39,844 nucleotides of DNA from the NCBI GenBank assembly GCA_027022775.1, contig JALVXO010000126.1:1-39844 (forward strand). The letters run 5' to 3'. The position numbers were made by a program, and so were the translations under genes. The stretch comes from Campylobacteraceae bacterium (GTDB lineage Bacteria; Campylobacterota; Campylobacteria; Campylobacterales; Sulfurovaceae). The notes beneath the pieces are model-generated. The model saw only the letters and a list, made by a program, of their open reading frames with translations. It was not told where the DNA came from and ran no database searches. Of this stretch, positions 1-9,031 are shown piece after piece; position 1 is the first letter of the stretch; the number at the start of each line of letters is the position of its first letter.

Positions 1-5
1 TGGAG

Positions 6-36
6 GTGAGACTTTAGTCTCACTTGTGCTTTGCAC
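6..36. repeat. Two adjacent short hairpins
   Basis: GTGAGACT and AGTCTCAC (6-13 and 16-23) form a perfect 8-bp palindrome with a 2-base loop. It is followed at once by GTGC-TTT-GCAC (26-36). The upstream gene lies outside the window, so these could be its terminator or part of the dispersed repeat family seen elsewhere here. Confidence 0.6.
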
Positions 37-77
37 TCTCTTTGAGAAAAATATTACCAATAAATGGTAATAACAAG

Positions 78-95
78 ATGAGGCTAAAGCCTCAT
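78..95. repeat. Perfect 8-bp palindrome
   Basis: ATGAGGCT and AGCCTCAT are separated by two bases. The pattern matches the palindrome at 6-23 except for a few transitions, suggesting a shared origin. Confidence 0.55.
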
Positions 96-109
96 TTCCG
101 TTGTTTTCT

Positions 110-137
110 AAGTTTTTGCGCACTCTCAAGCGGGAAT
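110..137 (+). repeat. Dispersed repeat, copy 1
   Basis: This 28-base segment with the core TTTTTGCGCACTCTCAAG recurs in opposite orientation at 27656-27683 with two mismatches by eye. It sits in a gap, as the other copy does. It belongs to a palindromic intergenic repeat rather than to a gene. Confidence 0.6.
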
Positions 138-377
138 CCAGGGCTTAAAATGCCAAAAATGACAGGAAGCAAAAACATTTCAGGTTACACAAACCGTGGA
201 TTCCCAATCAAGTTGGGAATGACGGGGTGCATCTCTTTATTGTTTGAATTCACTGCAGTTTCCCACTTTCGCGGAAATGACGAAGTGCCCGGCGTTTTAA
301 TTTAAGCGACGGTTTCAGTTTTTTACCATTTTCAAACTTACGAAACATACAGATGCTAAAAGGAGAAACAAAAAATT

Positions 378-1034
378 ATGAAAAATCTATACAATGCACT
401 AATGTTAAAAAAACTTTTAAGTTTAAAAGAGCTTGGGTTTAATTATGTTGAACCTGTTCAAGAGTTTAAAGATGACAATATCAGCCTGCCAAACGATTTA
501 AATAGTTTGTATCAAATTGTTTTAAACTGCCACCTTTGCGAACTCTCTAAAACGCGCCAAAATGTGGTTTTTGGAGAGGGGAATGTTAATGCCGATATAA
601 TGTTTGTAGGCGAAGGACCGGGTGCCAGTGAAGATGCGCAGGGGCGCCCTTTTGTAGGAAGAGCCGGCGAACTTTTAACAAAAATGATAGAAAATGTTTT
701 ATACATCCCAAGAAGCCAGGTTTACATTGCAAACATAGTAAAGTGCCGCCCGCCTCAAAACCGCACCCCTTTGCCAAAAGAAGCCCTAACCTGCCGCCCT
801 TACCTCTTTAAACAGATAGAGCTTATCAAACCGCGCCTTATTGTGGCTCTTGGCTCAACGGCTTATCGCTACTTAACAGATGACACAACCCCAATAAGCC
901 GTGTGCGCGGACACATAATCCAAAAAGAAAACTACAAAATAATCCCAACCTACCATCCAAGCTACCTTTTGCGCAACCCATCAGCCAAAAAAGAGGCTTA
1001 TGCAGATATGTTAAAGGTTAAAAGTTTTTTGTAA
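378..1034 (+). CDS. Family 4 uracil-DNA glycosylase
   Basis: Removes uracil from DNA, starting base excision repair of deaminated cytosine. The 218-residue protein carries the family motif GEGPGASEDAQGRPF (residues 78-92) and the C-terminal HPSYLLRNP motif (193-201). Four cysteines at 51, 54, 123 and 139 have the spacing of the [4Fe-4S] ligands known for this family. About 45 residues precede the first cysteine, somewhat longer than minimal family members. The ATG follows an AGGAGA ribosome site at suitable distance. The gene stands alone: upstream is repeat sequence, and a 170-bp gap with a promoter precedes purD. The family assignment is secure; I give no symbol because naming varies. Confidence 0.93.
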   Translation: MKNLYNALMLKKLLSLKELGFNYVEPVQEFKDDNISLPNDLNSLYQIVLNCHLCELSKTRQNVVFGEGNVNADIMFVGEGPGASEDAQGRPFVGRAGELLTKMIENVLYIPRSQVYIANIVKCRPPQNRTPLPKEALTCRPYLFKQIELIKPRLIVALGSTAYRYLTDDTTPISRVRGHIIQKENYKIIPTYHPSYLLRNPSAKKEAYADMLKVKSFL

Positions 1035-1042
1035 AGTCCAAA

Positions 1043-1061
1043 TTAACTATTAAATAGTTAA
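1043..1061. repeat. AT-rich perfect palindrome
   Basis: TTAACTATT-A-AATAGTTAA lies just after the uracil-DNA glycosylase stop codon. It has no GC-rich stem, so a terminator role is only possible. It could also be a protein-binding site. Confidence 0.35.
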
Positions 1062-1174
1062 ACAGTGCAAAAAATATCTGCAAATACATTTTGGGTAAAA
1101 GCGGTTTATAAAGAGTTATTTTATTATAGTAAACTATTTTGCCATATTTTGCCAAACTGGAAGGGTATTATTGT

Positions 1175-1180
1175 TATAAT
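1175..1180 (+). promoter_or_regulatory. Probable -10 element for purD
   Basis: A perfect TATAAT lies about 28 bases before the purD start in an AT-rich stretch. No good -35 is visible, which is common for the main sigma factor in Campylobacterota. Confidence 0.55.
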
Positions 1181-1207
1181 TTCTAAAATAAAAAGTTTGG
1201 AGTTATG

Positions 1208-2485
1208 ATGGATGTTTTGATTATTGGAAGCGGGGGTCGTGAGTACTCTATTGGGTATGCATTAAATAAAGATGAAAATGTGGATAAAATATATTTTGCA
1301 CCGGGCAACGGGGCTACGGATGAGCTTGGAGAGAATGTAAATATAAAAGATTATAATGAGCTGGCAAAATTTGCAAAAGAAAAAGGGATAGATTTAACGG
1401 TTGTCGGGCCAGAAGCGCCTTTGGTTGACGGGGTTGTGGATATTTTTAAAGAGCACGGTCTGACTATTTTTGGTCCTAGCAAAGCTGCAGCGCAGCTTGA
1501 AGGTTCTAAAGTTTTTATGAAAAACTGCCTTAAAAAATATGGAGTGCCAACTGCCAGATATATCGAAACCGACTCTTTGGAAGAGGCGGCTGAATTTATA
1601 AATAGTTTAAGCGAGCCTATTGTTGTAAAAGCCGACGGGCTTTGCGCAGGCAAAGGGGTTATTATTGCTCAAAGCAAGCAAGAGGCTCTGGATGCGGTTA
1701 AGGGTATGCTAAGCGGAGAAAGTTTCGGGGAAGCCGGTTCTAAAGTTGTGGTAGAAGAGTATCTTGACGGTTACGAACTTTCCATATTTGCAGTGTGTGA
1801 CGGCAAAGATTATGTTGTGCTTCCTGCTGCACAAGACCACAAAAGGCTTTTAGACGGTGACCAGGGGCCAAATACCGGCGGTATGGGAGCTTATGTGCCC
1901 ACCCCTTTGGTTAACGATGAACTTTATAAAAAAGTAGAAGATAGAATTATCAAACCTACTCTAAAAGGGTTAGAAGAGGATGGTATGCCATATACCGGAG
2001 TTTTGTTTATCGGTATTATGGTGGTAAATGGCGAGCCGTATGTGCTGGAGTATAATGTACGCTTTGGCGACCCTGAGTGCGAAGAGCTTATGGTTCTGTT
2101 TGAATCTAGCGTTGCAGATATGCTTTATAAAGCGGCTACAGGGAATTTAAAAGATGCCGAAGTTAAGTTTAAAGATAACACTTACGCTGTAGGGGTGGTG
2201 CTTGCAAGCAAGAATTACCCATACAGCAGCAGCGAGCCTGCAGAGATTATTGTAGATGAAATTGTGCACGAAGATTTGAAAAACAACTCTTATATCGCTT
2301 ATGCCGGTGTAAGCAAAGATGAAGACGGCAAACTTTTGGCAACAGGCGGAAGGGTGCTTGTGTGCGTGGGGCTTGGCAGTTCTATTAGAAAGGCAAGAGA
2401 CAGAGCTTATATGCTTGCAGGGCAGGTGCATTTTGCTGGCAAAAAGTGCAGAATGGATATAGCCTATCAAGCGCTTAAGGATTAA
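1208..2485 (+). CDS. purD: Phosphoribosylamine-glycine ligase (PurD)
   Basis: ATP-dependent ligase joining glycine to 5-phosphoribosylamine in purine synthesis. The 425-residue protein starts with the family pattern [12 protein letters not shown]. It then shows the ATP-grasp motifs [23 protein letters not shown] and NVRFGDPE. Length matches the usual 420-430. The ORF track begins one codon earlier at a tandem ATG. The GGAG ribosome site ends only two bases before that codon but five bases before the ATG at 1208, and family alignment also favours 1208. The normal GGREHA is GGREYS here, a small departure. It heads a tight run with the RDD, lptD, J-domain and pnp genes. Confidence 0.96.
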   Translation: MDVLIIGSGGREYSIGYALNKDENVDKIYFAPGNGATDELGENVNIKDYNELAKFAKEKGIDLTVVGPEAPLVDGVVDIFKEHGLTIFGPSKAAAQLEGSKVFMKNCLKKYGVPTARYIETDSLEEAAEFINSLSEPIVVKADGLCAGKGVIIAQSKQEALDAVKGMLSGESFGEAGSKVVVEEYLDGYELSIFAVCDGKDYVVLPAAQDHKRLLDGDQGPNTGGMGAYVPTPLVNDELYKKVEDRIIKPTLKGLEEDGMPYTGVLFIGIMVVNGEPYVLEYNVRFGDPECEELMVLFESSVADMLYKAATGNLKDAEVKFKDNTYAVGVVLASKNYPYSSSEPAEIIVDEIVHEDLKNNSYIAYAGVSKDEDGKLLATGGRVLVCVGLGSSIRKARDRAYMLAGQVHFAGKKCRMDIAYQALKD

Positions 2486-2492
2486 AATTAAA

Positions 2493-2912
2493 ATGCAAAA
2501 CATACAATACGCCGGCATAGGAAAGAGATTATTATCGTTTACTATAGATGATATTATAGTTTCAATACTGTTTATTGCAATTTTTTTTGAACAGATTGCT
2601 GCTCTTAAAACCCCTGAAACTATGATGATGTTTATAGTGCAGTATAGTTGGGTATTGTATGCTTTAAAAGTTATTTATCACACATTTTTTATTGCATATA
2701 ACGGTGCTACAATCGGAAAGTATGCAGTTAAAATAAAAGCTATAGATGAAATAAGCGGCACTAACCTTACATGGAGCCAGGCGTTTATAAGGGCTGTGGT
2801 AAGAGAAATTGGCGAAATGCTTTTTTATTTTACCTTTTTTTATGCATTTTTCAATGCAAAGAGGCAGACTTTGCATGATAAAATAAGCAGCTGCGTGGTG
2901 GTAAATGTTTAA
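2493..2912 (+). CDS. RDD-family membrane protein
   Basis: A 139-residue inner-membrane protein with the RDD-family layout: an N-terminal KRLLSFTIDDIIVS helix, a second hydrophobic span, and a conserved central stretch resembling NGATIGKYAVKIKAID. A last hydrophobic segment is followed by RQTLHDKISSCVVV. Family function is poorly defined; some members are linked to ion exchange, which cannot be assumed here. It starts 7 bases after purD and overlaps the lptD start by 8 bases, so it is probably co-translated with lptD. That placement hints at an envelope role, but this is inference. Confidence 0.85.
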   Translation: MQNIQYAGIGKRLLSFTIDDIIVSILFIAIFFEQIAALKTPETMMMFIVQYSWVLYALKVIYHTFFIAYNGATIGKYAVKIKAIDEISGTNLTWSQAFIRAVVREIGEMLFYFTFFYAFFNAKRQTLHDKISSCVVVNV

Positions 2913-4965
2913 GAAGATAATTTTATCAGCCGCTTTAAGCGCTGCGCTTTTGGGGGCAGAAACAGAAAAAGAGGTAGAGGTTTACGCCAATGAAGTTGTG
3001 CAAAACCAAAACAGCGCAATAATAAACGGCGGTGTTATGGTGGTGTATAACGGCGATATTATGAGTGCTGACGGCGGATTTTATGATATAAAAAGCAAAA
3101 CCATAACACTTAAAGGCAATGTAATATTAATAGGAAAAGATGGCAAAAGAGTTTCTGCAAAAACTTTAAAAGTTAAATTGGATAACAATAAGGTAACTTT
3201 TAAAGATTTTTTTGAAATTGATAAAAAAAAGGTTTGGATAAGCGCCAAAAACGCAACAAAACTGGATAATAACATAACGCTAAAAAATGCGCTTTTTTCC
3301 AGCTGTGCAGTGGGAAATCCAGACTGGATGATAGGTTTTAGCAAAGCGCTTTACGATACAAAAAGTGAAGAGCTTAAACTGCATGATGCAAAATTTTACA
3401 TAAAAGATACTCCGGTTTTTTACATTCCTTATTTGCCGCTGTTTCTTTCTAAAAAGCGCAGAAGCGGGCTTCTGTTTCCAAATTTCAGTTACAGCAAAGA
3501 TGAAGGATTTATGTATTCTCAGCCTATCTTTTGGGCTATTAGCAAATCGCAAGATTTAGAGTTTGACCCGCAAATTAGAACAAACAGGGGGTATGGGCTC
3601 TTTTTAACTTACAGAATAGCAGACGCTATTGACTCTTTTGGAAAAATCAGGCTGGGGTATTTTAAAGATAAATCCAGTTACAGCAGTAAATACAATTTAA
3701 ATTACAAAGAGCATTACGGGGCTGAAATTTATTACAAAAACAACTCTTTAATAGATTCACTTGCAAAAAAAGGGTTTGAAAACAAACTCTATATCAACAG
3801 CATATATATGAGTGATTTGGATTATTTGAATTTACAGGCTGATGATAAGTTTTATCACCATACACAAGGGTCTTTTTATGAGTCACGGCTTAACTATTTT
3901 GTTAAAAACAGTTATTTTTATACAGGCATAGGATTTAAATATTTTAAAGACACTACAAAAAGAAGCAACAAAGAAACTTTGCAAATTTTGCCTAAATTAC
4001 ACTTTCATATCCCTTATACCAATATAATTTATAACAACCTCTCTTATATGCTAGATGCAACTGTTACAAATTACACCCGCGACAAAGGAACCAGAGCATT
4101 TAAAGCTAAAATAAAAGCACCGTTAGAGATTCACTTTTCCTTGTTAAATGGTTATTTGAATTTAAACATAAGTGAAGAGCTGGAAGCAACAGGTTATGAT
4201 TTTTATAATGTTCCATTAAATCAAAAAAAATACAGTTCGGTGGTTTTAAACCATAGTGTAGAGTTAAGCAGTGAAATGAGCAAAATATATAAAAGCGGCG
4301 TACATACAATGTTTTTTAGTGCCACTTACACAAAAAGCTCAATTATCAGTGAAAATTTTATGAAATATAAAGATATACCGCAAAATCTAAAAGTTGATTT
4401 TGTTGATGATATACCTTTTGAGTCCAAAATCACATTAAGAACCCATCAGTACTGGCACAGTTTCAGTAACAATTTAGATATCAATTATATTTTAGAAAGC
4501 CATTACTATCCGCAAGAGGGGAAACTGAGAGACCTTTCACAAGAGTTAAAATTAAGATATAAAAACTGGCATTTTTATTCTAAATTGAATTATTCTTTTA
4601 TACATAAGCAAGCAACTGAAATCTATAACAGAATTGGTTATGCGAATGCTGATTACGGACTCTTTTTTGCATATTTATGGAATAGGGATTTATTAAGCTA
4701 TGAAACAGTTACAAAAGAGATATCTTTAAACGGTTATTACAACCAAAGTGAAAATTTAAAATTCAGGGCAGAGCTTGCATATAATTTAAAAGATAGAAAT
4801 TTAAAAAACTGGGAAATAGGGACATACTGGAATAGAAAATGCTGGAGCGTAGATTTCTCTTTTGGGCAAAATATCCGACCTGTTATTAAAGAGGGAGGAG
4901 GCAGAGGTTCGATAAAAAATAACTATATAAAAGTTCAATTTAAGGTGTTGCCGTTTGGAGGATAA
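2905..4965 (+). CDS. lptD: LPS-assembly outer-membrane protein LptD
   Basis: LptD with LptE forms the outer-membrane gate that places lipopolysaccharide in the outer leaflet. The 686-residue protein has a signal peptide (about 1-18), an OstA-type periplasmic domain (about 20-125), and a long alternating, aromatic-rich barrel. The stretch FYIPYLPLFLSKKRRSGLLF is highly typical of the family. I find only two cysteines, C134 and C646. They bridge the N-terminal domain and the barrel end, so a single interdomain disulfide is plausible, versus four cysteines in E. coli. It overlaps the RDD gene upstream and the J-domain gene downstream. No lptE is seen in the window. Confidence 0.92.
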   Translation: MFKKIILSAALSAALLGAETEKEVEVYANEVVQNQNSAIINGGVMVVYNGDIMSADGGFYDIKSKTITLKGNVILIGKDGKRVSAKTLKVKLDNNKVTFKDFFEIDKKKVWISAKNATKLDNNITLKNALFSSCAVGNPDWMIGFSKALYDTKSEELKLHDAKFYIKDTPVFYIPYLPLFLSKKRRSGLLFPNFSYSKDEGFMYSQPIFWAISKSQDLEFDPQIRTNRGYGLFLTYRIADAIDSFGKIRLGYFKDKSSYSSKYNLNYKEHYGAEIYYKNNSLIDSLAKKGFENKLYINSIYMSDLDYLNLQADDKFYHHTQGSFYESRLNYFVKNSYFYTGIGFKYFKDTTKRSNKETLQILPKLHFHIPYTNIIYNNLSYMLDATVTNYTRDKGTRAFKAKIKAPLEIHFSLLNGYLNLNISEELEATGYDFYNVPLNQKKYSSVVLNHSVELSSEMSKIYKSGVHTMFFSATYTKSSIISENFMKYKDIPQNLKVDFVDDIPFESKITLRTHQYWHSFSNNLDINYILESHYYPQEGKLRDLSQELKLRYKNWHFYSKLNYSFIHKQATEIYNRIGYANADYGLFFAYLWNRDLLSYETVTKEISLNGYYNQSENLKFRAELAYNLKDRNLKNWEIGTYWNRKCWSVDFSFGQNIRPVIKEGGGRGSIKNNYIKVQFKVLPFGG

Positions 4966-5221
4966 AAATATATTTCATGAAGCTTTAAATATTTTAGGAC
5001 TGCCGCCTTTTGTTACTAAAAATGAAATAAAAAAAAGGTATAGAGAGCTGGCAAAAAAATATCACCCTGATGTAAGCAGCGATAAAGACAAGATATTGGA
5101 GTTAAACAGAGCATACAGTTTATTGATTGAGTATATAGATAATTTTAGATACTCTTTTGATGAACAAGAAATTGGCAAACAGTTGCCGCATATTAACCAC
5201 AACAGCAAATTTAAAATGTAG
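4955..5221 (+). CDS. Small J-domain protein
   Basis: An 88-residue protein that is little more than a J domain. Residues 10-60 contain the helix pattern and the HPD tripeptide (37-39) needed to stimulate the ATPase of an Hsp70 such as DnaK. There is no Gly/Phe region, zinc finger or substrate-binding domain, so it is not DnaJ. The C-terminal 25 residues are not recognised. The reading frame overlaps the end of lptD by 11 bases, suggesting coupled translation. The client could be a protein of this operon, but nothing in the sequence proves it. Confidence 0.88.
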   Translation: MEDKNIFHEALNILGLPPFVTKNEIKKRYRELAKKYHPDVSSDKDKILELNRAYSLLIEYIDNFRYSFDEQEIGKQLPHINHNSKFKM

Positions 5222-5239
5222 TTTTTACCGAGATTTTGA

Positions 5240-5245
5240 TAAAAT
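5240..5245 (+). promoter_or_regulatory. Possible -10 element for pnp
   Basis: TAAAAT within GATAAAAT lies 28 bases before the pnp ATG. The 51-bp gap suggests pnp may have its own promoter in addition to read-through from purD. No clear -35 is seen. Confidence 0.35.
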
Positions 5246-5272
5246 AGCGCAACTATTACAATAAGGTTAAAA

Positions 5273-7378
5273 ATGGGTCACATTATTGAATTGGAAAACA
5301 ATGGTTTAAAAGAGGTTTATGAGTTTAACAAAGTTGCAAGACAAGCTGACGGTTCAGTGCTTTACAGACAAGGAAAGGCAGTTCTATTAGCAACAGTAAC
5401 CATTGATAAAGAGAGCTGCATAGAAGAGGATTTTCTGCCTTTGACTGTTCAATATATAGAAAAATTTTATGCCGCAGCAAAAATTCCTGGCGGATTTGTT
5501 AAAAGAGAAGCAAAACCTAGCGATTTTGAAACTTTAACTTCAAGAATTGTTGACAGGGCTGTAAGACCTCTTTTTCCTAAAGGTTTTAATAAAAGTGTTG
5601 TTATTAATATTACAGTTTTTAGCAGCGACAGCGAAGTGGATTTGCAAGTTGCAGCTTTGCATGCTGCAAATGCCGCTCTTATTGTATCTACTTTACCGGT
5701 TAAAAAGTCTGTTGCAGCTGTAAGAGTCGGAAAAATAGGAGAAAAAATTATCTATAACCCTAAACTTTCCGATTTAAACAGAAGCAAACTGGACCTTTTA
5801 ATAGTAGGCAGCGGCACAGATATCGCCATGATAGAAATGAAAGCAAATGCTTCCAAAGAAGCGGGCAGTTTTAATGTTAATGAGTTACAAAAAGATGAAT
5901 TAATGAGCATATTAAAAGAGGCAAGCGGATACATAAGCAGCGCTTCTGAAAACTATTTAAAACAGTTTGTACAGTATAAAAGAGAAGATTTAATAGAACT
6001 GGAGAGTACTCACACAGAGAGTGAAATAAAAGAGACAATATTAAAAAATTATAGCCAAAAGCTTGACAGCGCTTTAAAATCATTGGCAAAAAGCGAAAGG
6101 CTGGATGCAGTATATGCTATTTTAAAAGAGGTAACCGAACAGTTTGAAGCTCAAGAGAAAGAGTATAAACCGGCAGATATAAAATACGGTTTTGAATTGG
6201 CGGTAAAAGAGAAAGTAAGAGAAATTATTTTAAACGGTACAAGGCTTGACGGCAGAAAATATAATGAAGTAAGACCCATTTCTATAGAAACAAACCTTTT
6301 GCCATCTGTACACGGCTCGGCTCTCTTTACAAGAGGCGAAACCCAAGCACTAGTTACTGTAACATTAGGAGACAGCAAAGATGCTCAAATGTATGAGCTT
6401 CTTACTAGCTCAACTGCGCAAAATGAGAATTTTATGGTACATTATAACTTCCCGCCCTATTCTGTAGGCGAAGCAAAACCTATCGGCGCTGTAAGCAGAA
6501 GGGAGCTTGGACATGGAAATTTGGCAAAAAGAGCTTTGGAACCTAGCGTTGAGATGGAAGATAACCAGACTATAAGAGTGGTTTCTGAAATTTTAGAGAG
6601 TAACGGCTCATCTTCAATGGCAACAGTCTGCGGCGGTTCTTTGGCACTGCATGCTGCAAAAGTAAATGTTAAAAAACTGATTGCCGGCATCGCTATGGGA
6701 GTTATAGTTGAAAACAGCGATAAATATACAGTTTTAACAGATATAATGGGTGCAGAAGACCATTATGGAGATATGGATTTTAAAGTTGCAGGAAGCCGCA
6801 AAGGAATTACCGCCTTGCAGCTTGATATTAAAATAGACGGTTTAGATTTAAAAGTTTTAGAAAAAGCCTTATCGCAAGCAATAGATGGATTAAACCACAT
6901 TCTTGATATTATGGAAGAAGCAAAAGAGAATATAGTGCCAAGCAAAGCTCTGCCTTCAGTTATTGAGTTTGAAGTTAATCCTTCAAAAATTCCTTTAATT
7001 ATTGGCAAAGGCGGTTCGACAATACGGGAAATTATTGATAAATTCAATGTATCTATAGATTTAAACCGCGATAAAGGAATAGCTAAAATTACAGGCGGAA
7101 ATATTGAAGATTTAGAAAAAGCAAAAGAGTATATTTTAGAATTAATTGAAAAAGATTCCAAACCAGTAACAAAATATGAAATTGGTAAAATTTATAAAGG
7201 AAAAATAAGCAAAGTGGTTGATTTTGGCTATTTCGTAGAGATGCCAGACGGATATGACGCTCTGCTTCATAACTCAAAAGTTCCTTTGGAAATGTTAAGT
7301 TCTTTAAAAGAGGGAGACGAAATAGAGGTAAAAGTAATATCCCAAAAAGATAAAAAAGTTGAACTGATAATGATATAA
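5273..7378 (+). CDS. pnp: Polynucleotide phosphorylase
   Basis: 3'-5' phosphorolytic exoribonuclease, a core enzyme of RNA decay. The 701-residue chain has two RNase PH-like domains: the first includes PGGFVKREAKPSDFETL, and the second starts near 315 with TRLDGRKYNEVRPI. An all-helical linker lies between them. A KH domain follows with the GKGG loop (IIGKGGSTIREI), then a C-terminal S1 domain from about residue 632. Length and order match the family. An AAGG ribosome site precedes the ATG. It faces the pseudouridine synthase gene tail to tail. Confidence 0.97.
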   Translation: MGHIIELENNGLKEVYEFNKVARQADGSVLYRQGKAVLLATVTIDKESCIEEDFLPLTVQYIEKFYAAAKIPGGFVKREAKPSDFETLTSRIVDRAVRPLFPKGFNKSVVINITVFSSDSEVDLQVAALHAANAALIVSTLPVKKSVAAVRVGKIGEKIIYNPKLSDLNRSKLDLLIVGSGTDIAMIEMKANASKEAGSFNVNELQKDELMSILKEASGYISSASENYLKQFVQYKREDLIELESTHTESEIKETILKNYSQKLDSALKSLAKSERLDAVYAILKEVTEQFEAQEKEYKPADIKYGFELAVKEKVREIILNGTRLDGRKYNEVRPISIETNLLPSVHGSALFTRGETQALVTVTLGDSKDAQMYELLTSSTAQNENFMVHYNFPPYSVGEAKPIGAVSRRELGHGNLAKRALEPSVEMEDNQTIRVVSEILESNGSSSMATVCGGSLALHAAKVNVKKLIAGIAMGVIVENSDKYTVLTDIMGAEDHYGDMDFKVAGSRKGITALQLDIKIDGLDLKVLEKALSQAIDGLNHILDIMEEAKENIVPSKALPSVIEFEVNPSKIPLIIGKGGSTIREIIDKFNVSIDLNRDKGIAKITGGNIEDLEKAKEYILELIEKDSKPVTKYEIGKIYKGKISKVVDFGYFVEMPDGYDALLHNSKVPLEMLSSLKEGDEIEVKVISQKDKKVELIMI

Positions 7379-7398
7379 TCCTAAAATTGGGATTATAT
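7373..7398. terminator. Hairpin between convergent pnp and pseudouridine synthase genes
   Basis: ATATAATCC and GGATTATAT form a perfect 9-bp stem with an 8-base loop, including the pnp stop codon. It lies between convergent genes. The stem is AT-rich and no immediate T-run follows, so terminator strength is uncertain. Confidence 0.4.
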
Positions 7399-7452
7399 TT
7401 GATAAATAAAACAGTTTTTTCGCTTTTAACTGCCAGCAGAAACAATTTATTA

Positions 7453-8187
7453 CTATTTATACTTTTGTATATCTTTTGGCTCTTCAGCTGTATAAATTTT
7501 ACCAAATATTTCAATTTTTGATGCATGAAGAAGTATTCTTTTAGTTTTAGTTGGGCTTCCATACTGCTCATCACCAACAATCGGGTGTCCTATATGAGAT
7601 AAATGGAGTCTTATTTGATGGGTTCTGCCTGTTTTAATCTCTATATCAACCTTGCTTTTTTTACCCTGTACCATATTTGGCTTAACTATAGTTATTGCCT
7701 CTTTACCCAGTTTTTTGCTTATTTTAGAAATTGATTTTGAACCTTTTATGGTATGGATAGGCAAATCTATCACTGTCTCTTCATAAACTATGCCTTCAAC
7801 CCAGGCAGTATAAAACTTTTTAACTTCTCTTTTTTTAAAAGCATCTATAGCTTTTTTTAAAAATTTATCATTTTTAGCCAGCATTAAAACACCGGTTGTC
7901 TCTCTGTCTAATCTATGTATAAGCTTAACACCTTTAAAAGAGGCTTCTACTTCATAACTGTCAAGAAAAGCCGGTTTGTTAACAACCAAAATATCACTGT
8001 CTTCATATATCTTTTCTATGCTTTCTGGCATTTCAACTCTAAATTTTGTTTTTATATTTATGGGAGCCCTGGCAATTTTTACTTTTTTATCACCTACATA
8101 TACCAATCCTCTATCTATAAGCTCTTTTGCTTTTTTACCCGAAATTCCCAACTGATGAGCCAAAAGCTTGTAAGCTTTTTCTTCCAT
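7453..8187 (-). CDS. RluA-family pseudouridine synthase
   Basis: Isomerises uridine to pseudouridine in rRNA or tRNA. The 244-residue protein has an N-terminal S4-like RNA-binding domain (about 1-45). The catalytic motif HRLDRETTG follows at 91-99, with the nucleophile Asp94. The later family pattern GRTHQIRLHLSHIGHPIVGD is also visible. The exact target site cannot be told from sequence, so no symbol is given. An AGGAAA ribosome site precedes the ATG. It is the last gene of the leftward run that begins with hemW, 28 bases after the NlpC/P60 gene. Confidence 0.92.
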   Translation of the reverse strand: MEEKAYKLLAHQLGISGKKAKELIDRGLVYVGDKKVKIARAPINIKTKFRVEMPESIEKIYEDSDILVVNKPAFLDSYEVEASFKGVKLIHRLDRETTGVLMLAKNDKFLKKAIDAFKKREVKKFYTAWVEGIVYEETVIDLPIHTIKGSKSISKISKKLGKEAITIVKPNMVQGKKSKVDIEIKTGRTHQIRLHLSHIGHPIVGDEQYGSPTKTKRILLHASKIEIFGKIYTAEEPKDIQKYK

Positions 8188-8215
8188 TCTTTTTCCTAAA
8201 AATTTATTTTTAGTA

Positions 8216-9031
8216 TCAACTGTTAATAATTTTTACAATCTTGGCATTAACCAGCAGTGTCGGATGGTAATTAATGCTTTTTTTTGCCTCTGCTTCACTT
8301 TCGTAAGGTCCCACCAAAACTTTATACAGCCCGCCGCTGCTGTTTGTTACAACATGCATTCCGCTTAATTGCAGCTTCATAATTTCTTCACTTGGATAGT
8401 TTTTGTAAATTCCTACCAAAAGGTAATATTTACCTTTGTTTTTAACCGGTTTATAACTGTTTTGAGAAACCGGCACTGATACTTTTGGCTCATATTTCGT
8501 ATTATATGCCGGTGTAATAGGTTTAGGTTTGAATTTTTGTGCATTGTAAAAATTGTAATATCTTCTTGCACCCATATAGTGGCGCTTGTAATACGGCTTA
8601 TCCAAAGAGCTTATTATAACTCTTTTTTTAGCGCTGCTTGCATGTTCAAATTTTCCGTCTCCTATATAAATGCCAACATGGTTTGCCCTGTATCCATTGC
8701 CAAAAAATACCAAATCACCTTTTTGCAGCTGGTCTCTGGGAACCGGTATACCGTTTCTAAACTGTGCATCTGCAACACGCGGAATCTCTATACCCATAGA
8801 ACCGAAATTGTAATATGTAAGCCCGGAACAGTCATAGCAGTAAGGACCCTCTTCTGCCCATACATATTTTCTGCCAAGCGCTTCACGGTTTAACCTGTCT
8901 AAAGCACTTAGAGAAGGTTTAAACCGGACTTTTGGCTTATGTATTGTATAGTCGTACCCCGATGTTGAACAGCCGCTAATAATAAAAAGCAAAAAAGCTA
9001 AAATCGCATATCTAATCTTTAAGTATATCAT
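8216..9031 (-). CDS. NlpC/P60 lipoprotein with C-terminal SPOR domain
   Basis: Likely a peptidoglycan hydrolase anchored to a membrane by lipid. The 271-residue precursor has a signal peptide ending in the lipobox ISGC, so Cys21 would be lipidated. The NlpC/P60 domain (about 42-160) shows the catalytic Cys68 in YDCSGL, His118 in RANHVGIYIGDG and His130 in FEHAS. Residues from about 200 form a SPOR-like domain (YYLLVGIYKNYPS; GGLYKVLVGPYESEAEAK), which binds denuded glycan at division sites. Enzyme and septal-targeting modules in one protein suggest a role in daughter-cell separation. It overlaps the upstream small membrane gene by 20 bases. Confidence 0.9.
   Translation of the reverse strand: MIYLKIRYAILAFLLFIISGCSTSGYDYTIHKPKVRFKPSLSALDRLNREALGRKYVWAEEGPYCYDCSGLTYYNFGSMGIEIPRVADAQFRNGIPVPRDQLQKGDLVFFGNGYRANHVGIYIGDGKFEHASSAKKRVIISSLDKPYYKRHYMGARRYYNFYNAQKFKPKPITPAYNTKYEPKVSVPVSQNSYKPVKNKGKYYLLVGIYKNYPSEEIMKLQLSGMHVVTNSSGGLYKVLVGPYESEAEAKKSINYHPTLLVNAKIVKIINS

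Larger units (their letters stand above)
1..377. other. Gene-free region rich in short palindromes
   Basis: No convincing gene is present. The ORF at 24-305 lacks a ribosome site and is built from repeat sequence. The stretch holds near-perfect short palindromes at 6-23, 26-36, 78-95 and around 203-223, plus a 28-base segment repeated in inverted orientation at 27656-27683. It ends with the AGGAGA ribosome site of the uracil-DNA glycosylase gene. The left part may continue a longer repeat outside the window. Confidence 0.7.

Noticed and set aside
24-305. 93-residue ORF on the plus strand
   Set aside because: It reads through palindromic repeat; its FCALSSGN stretch recurs in the false ORF at 27608-27859. 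It has no ribosome site.
7089-7580. 163-residue minus-strand ORF
   Set aside because: It overlaps the end of pnp and the pseudouridine synthase gene in another frame, with no recognisable domain.
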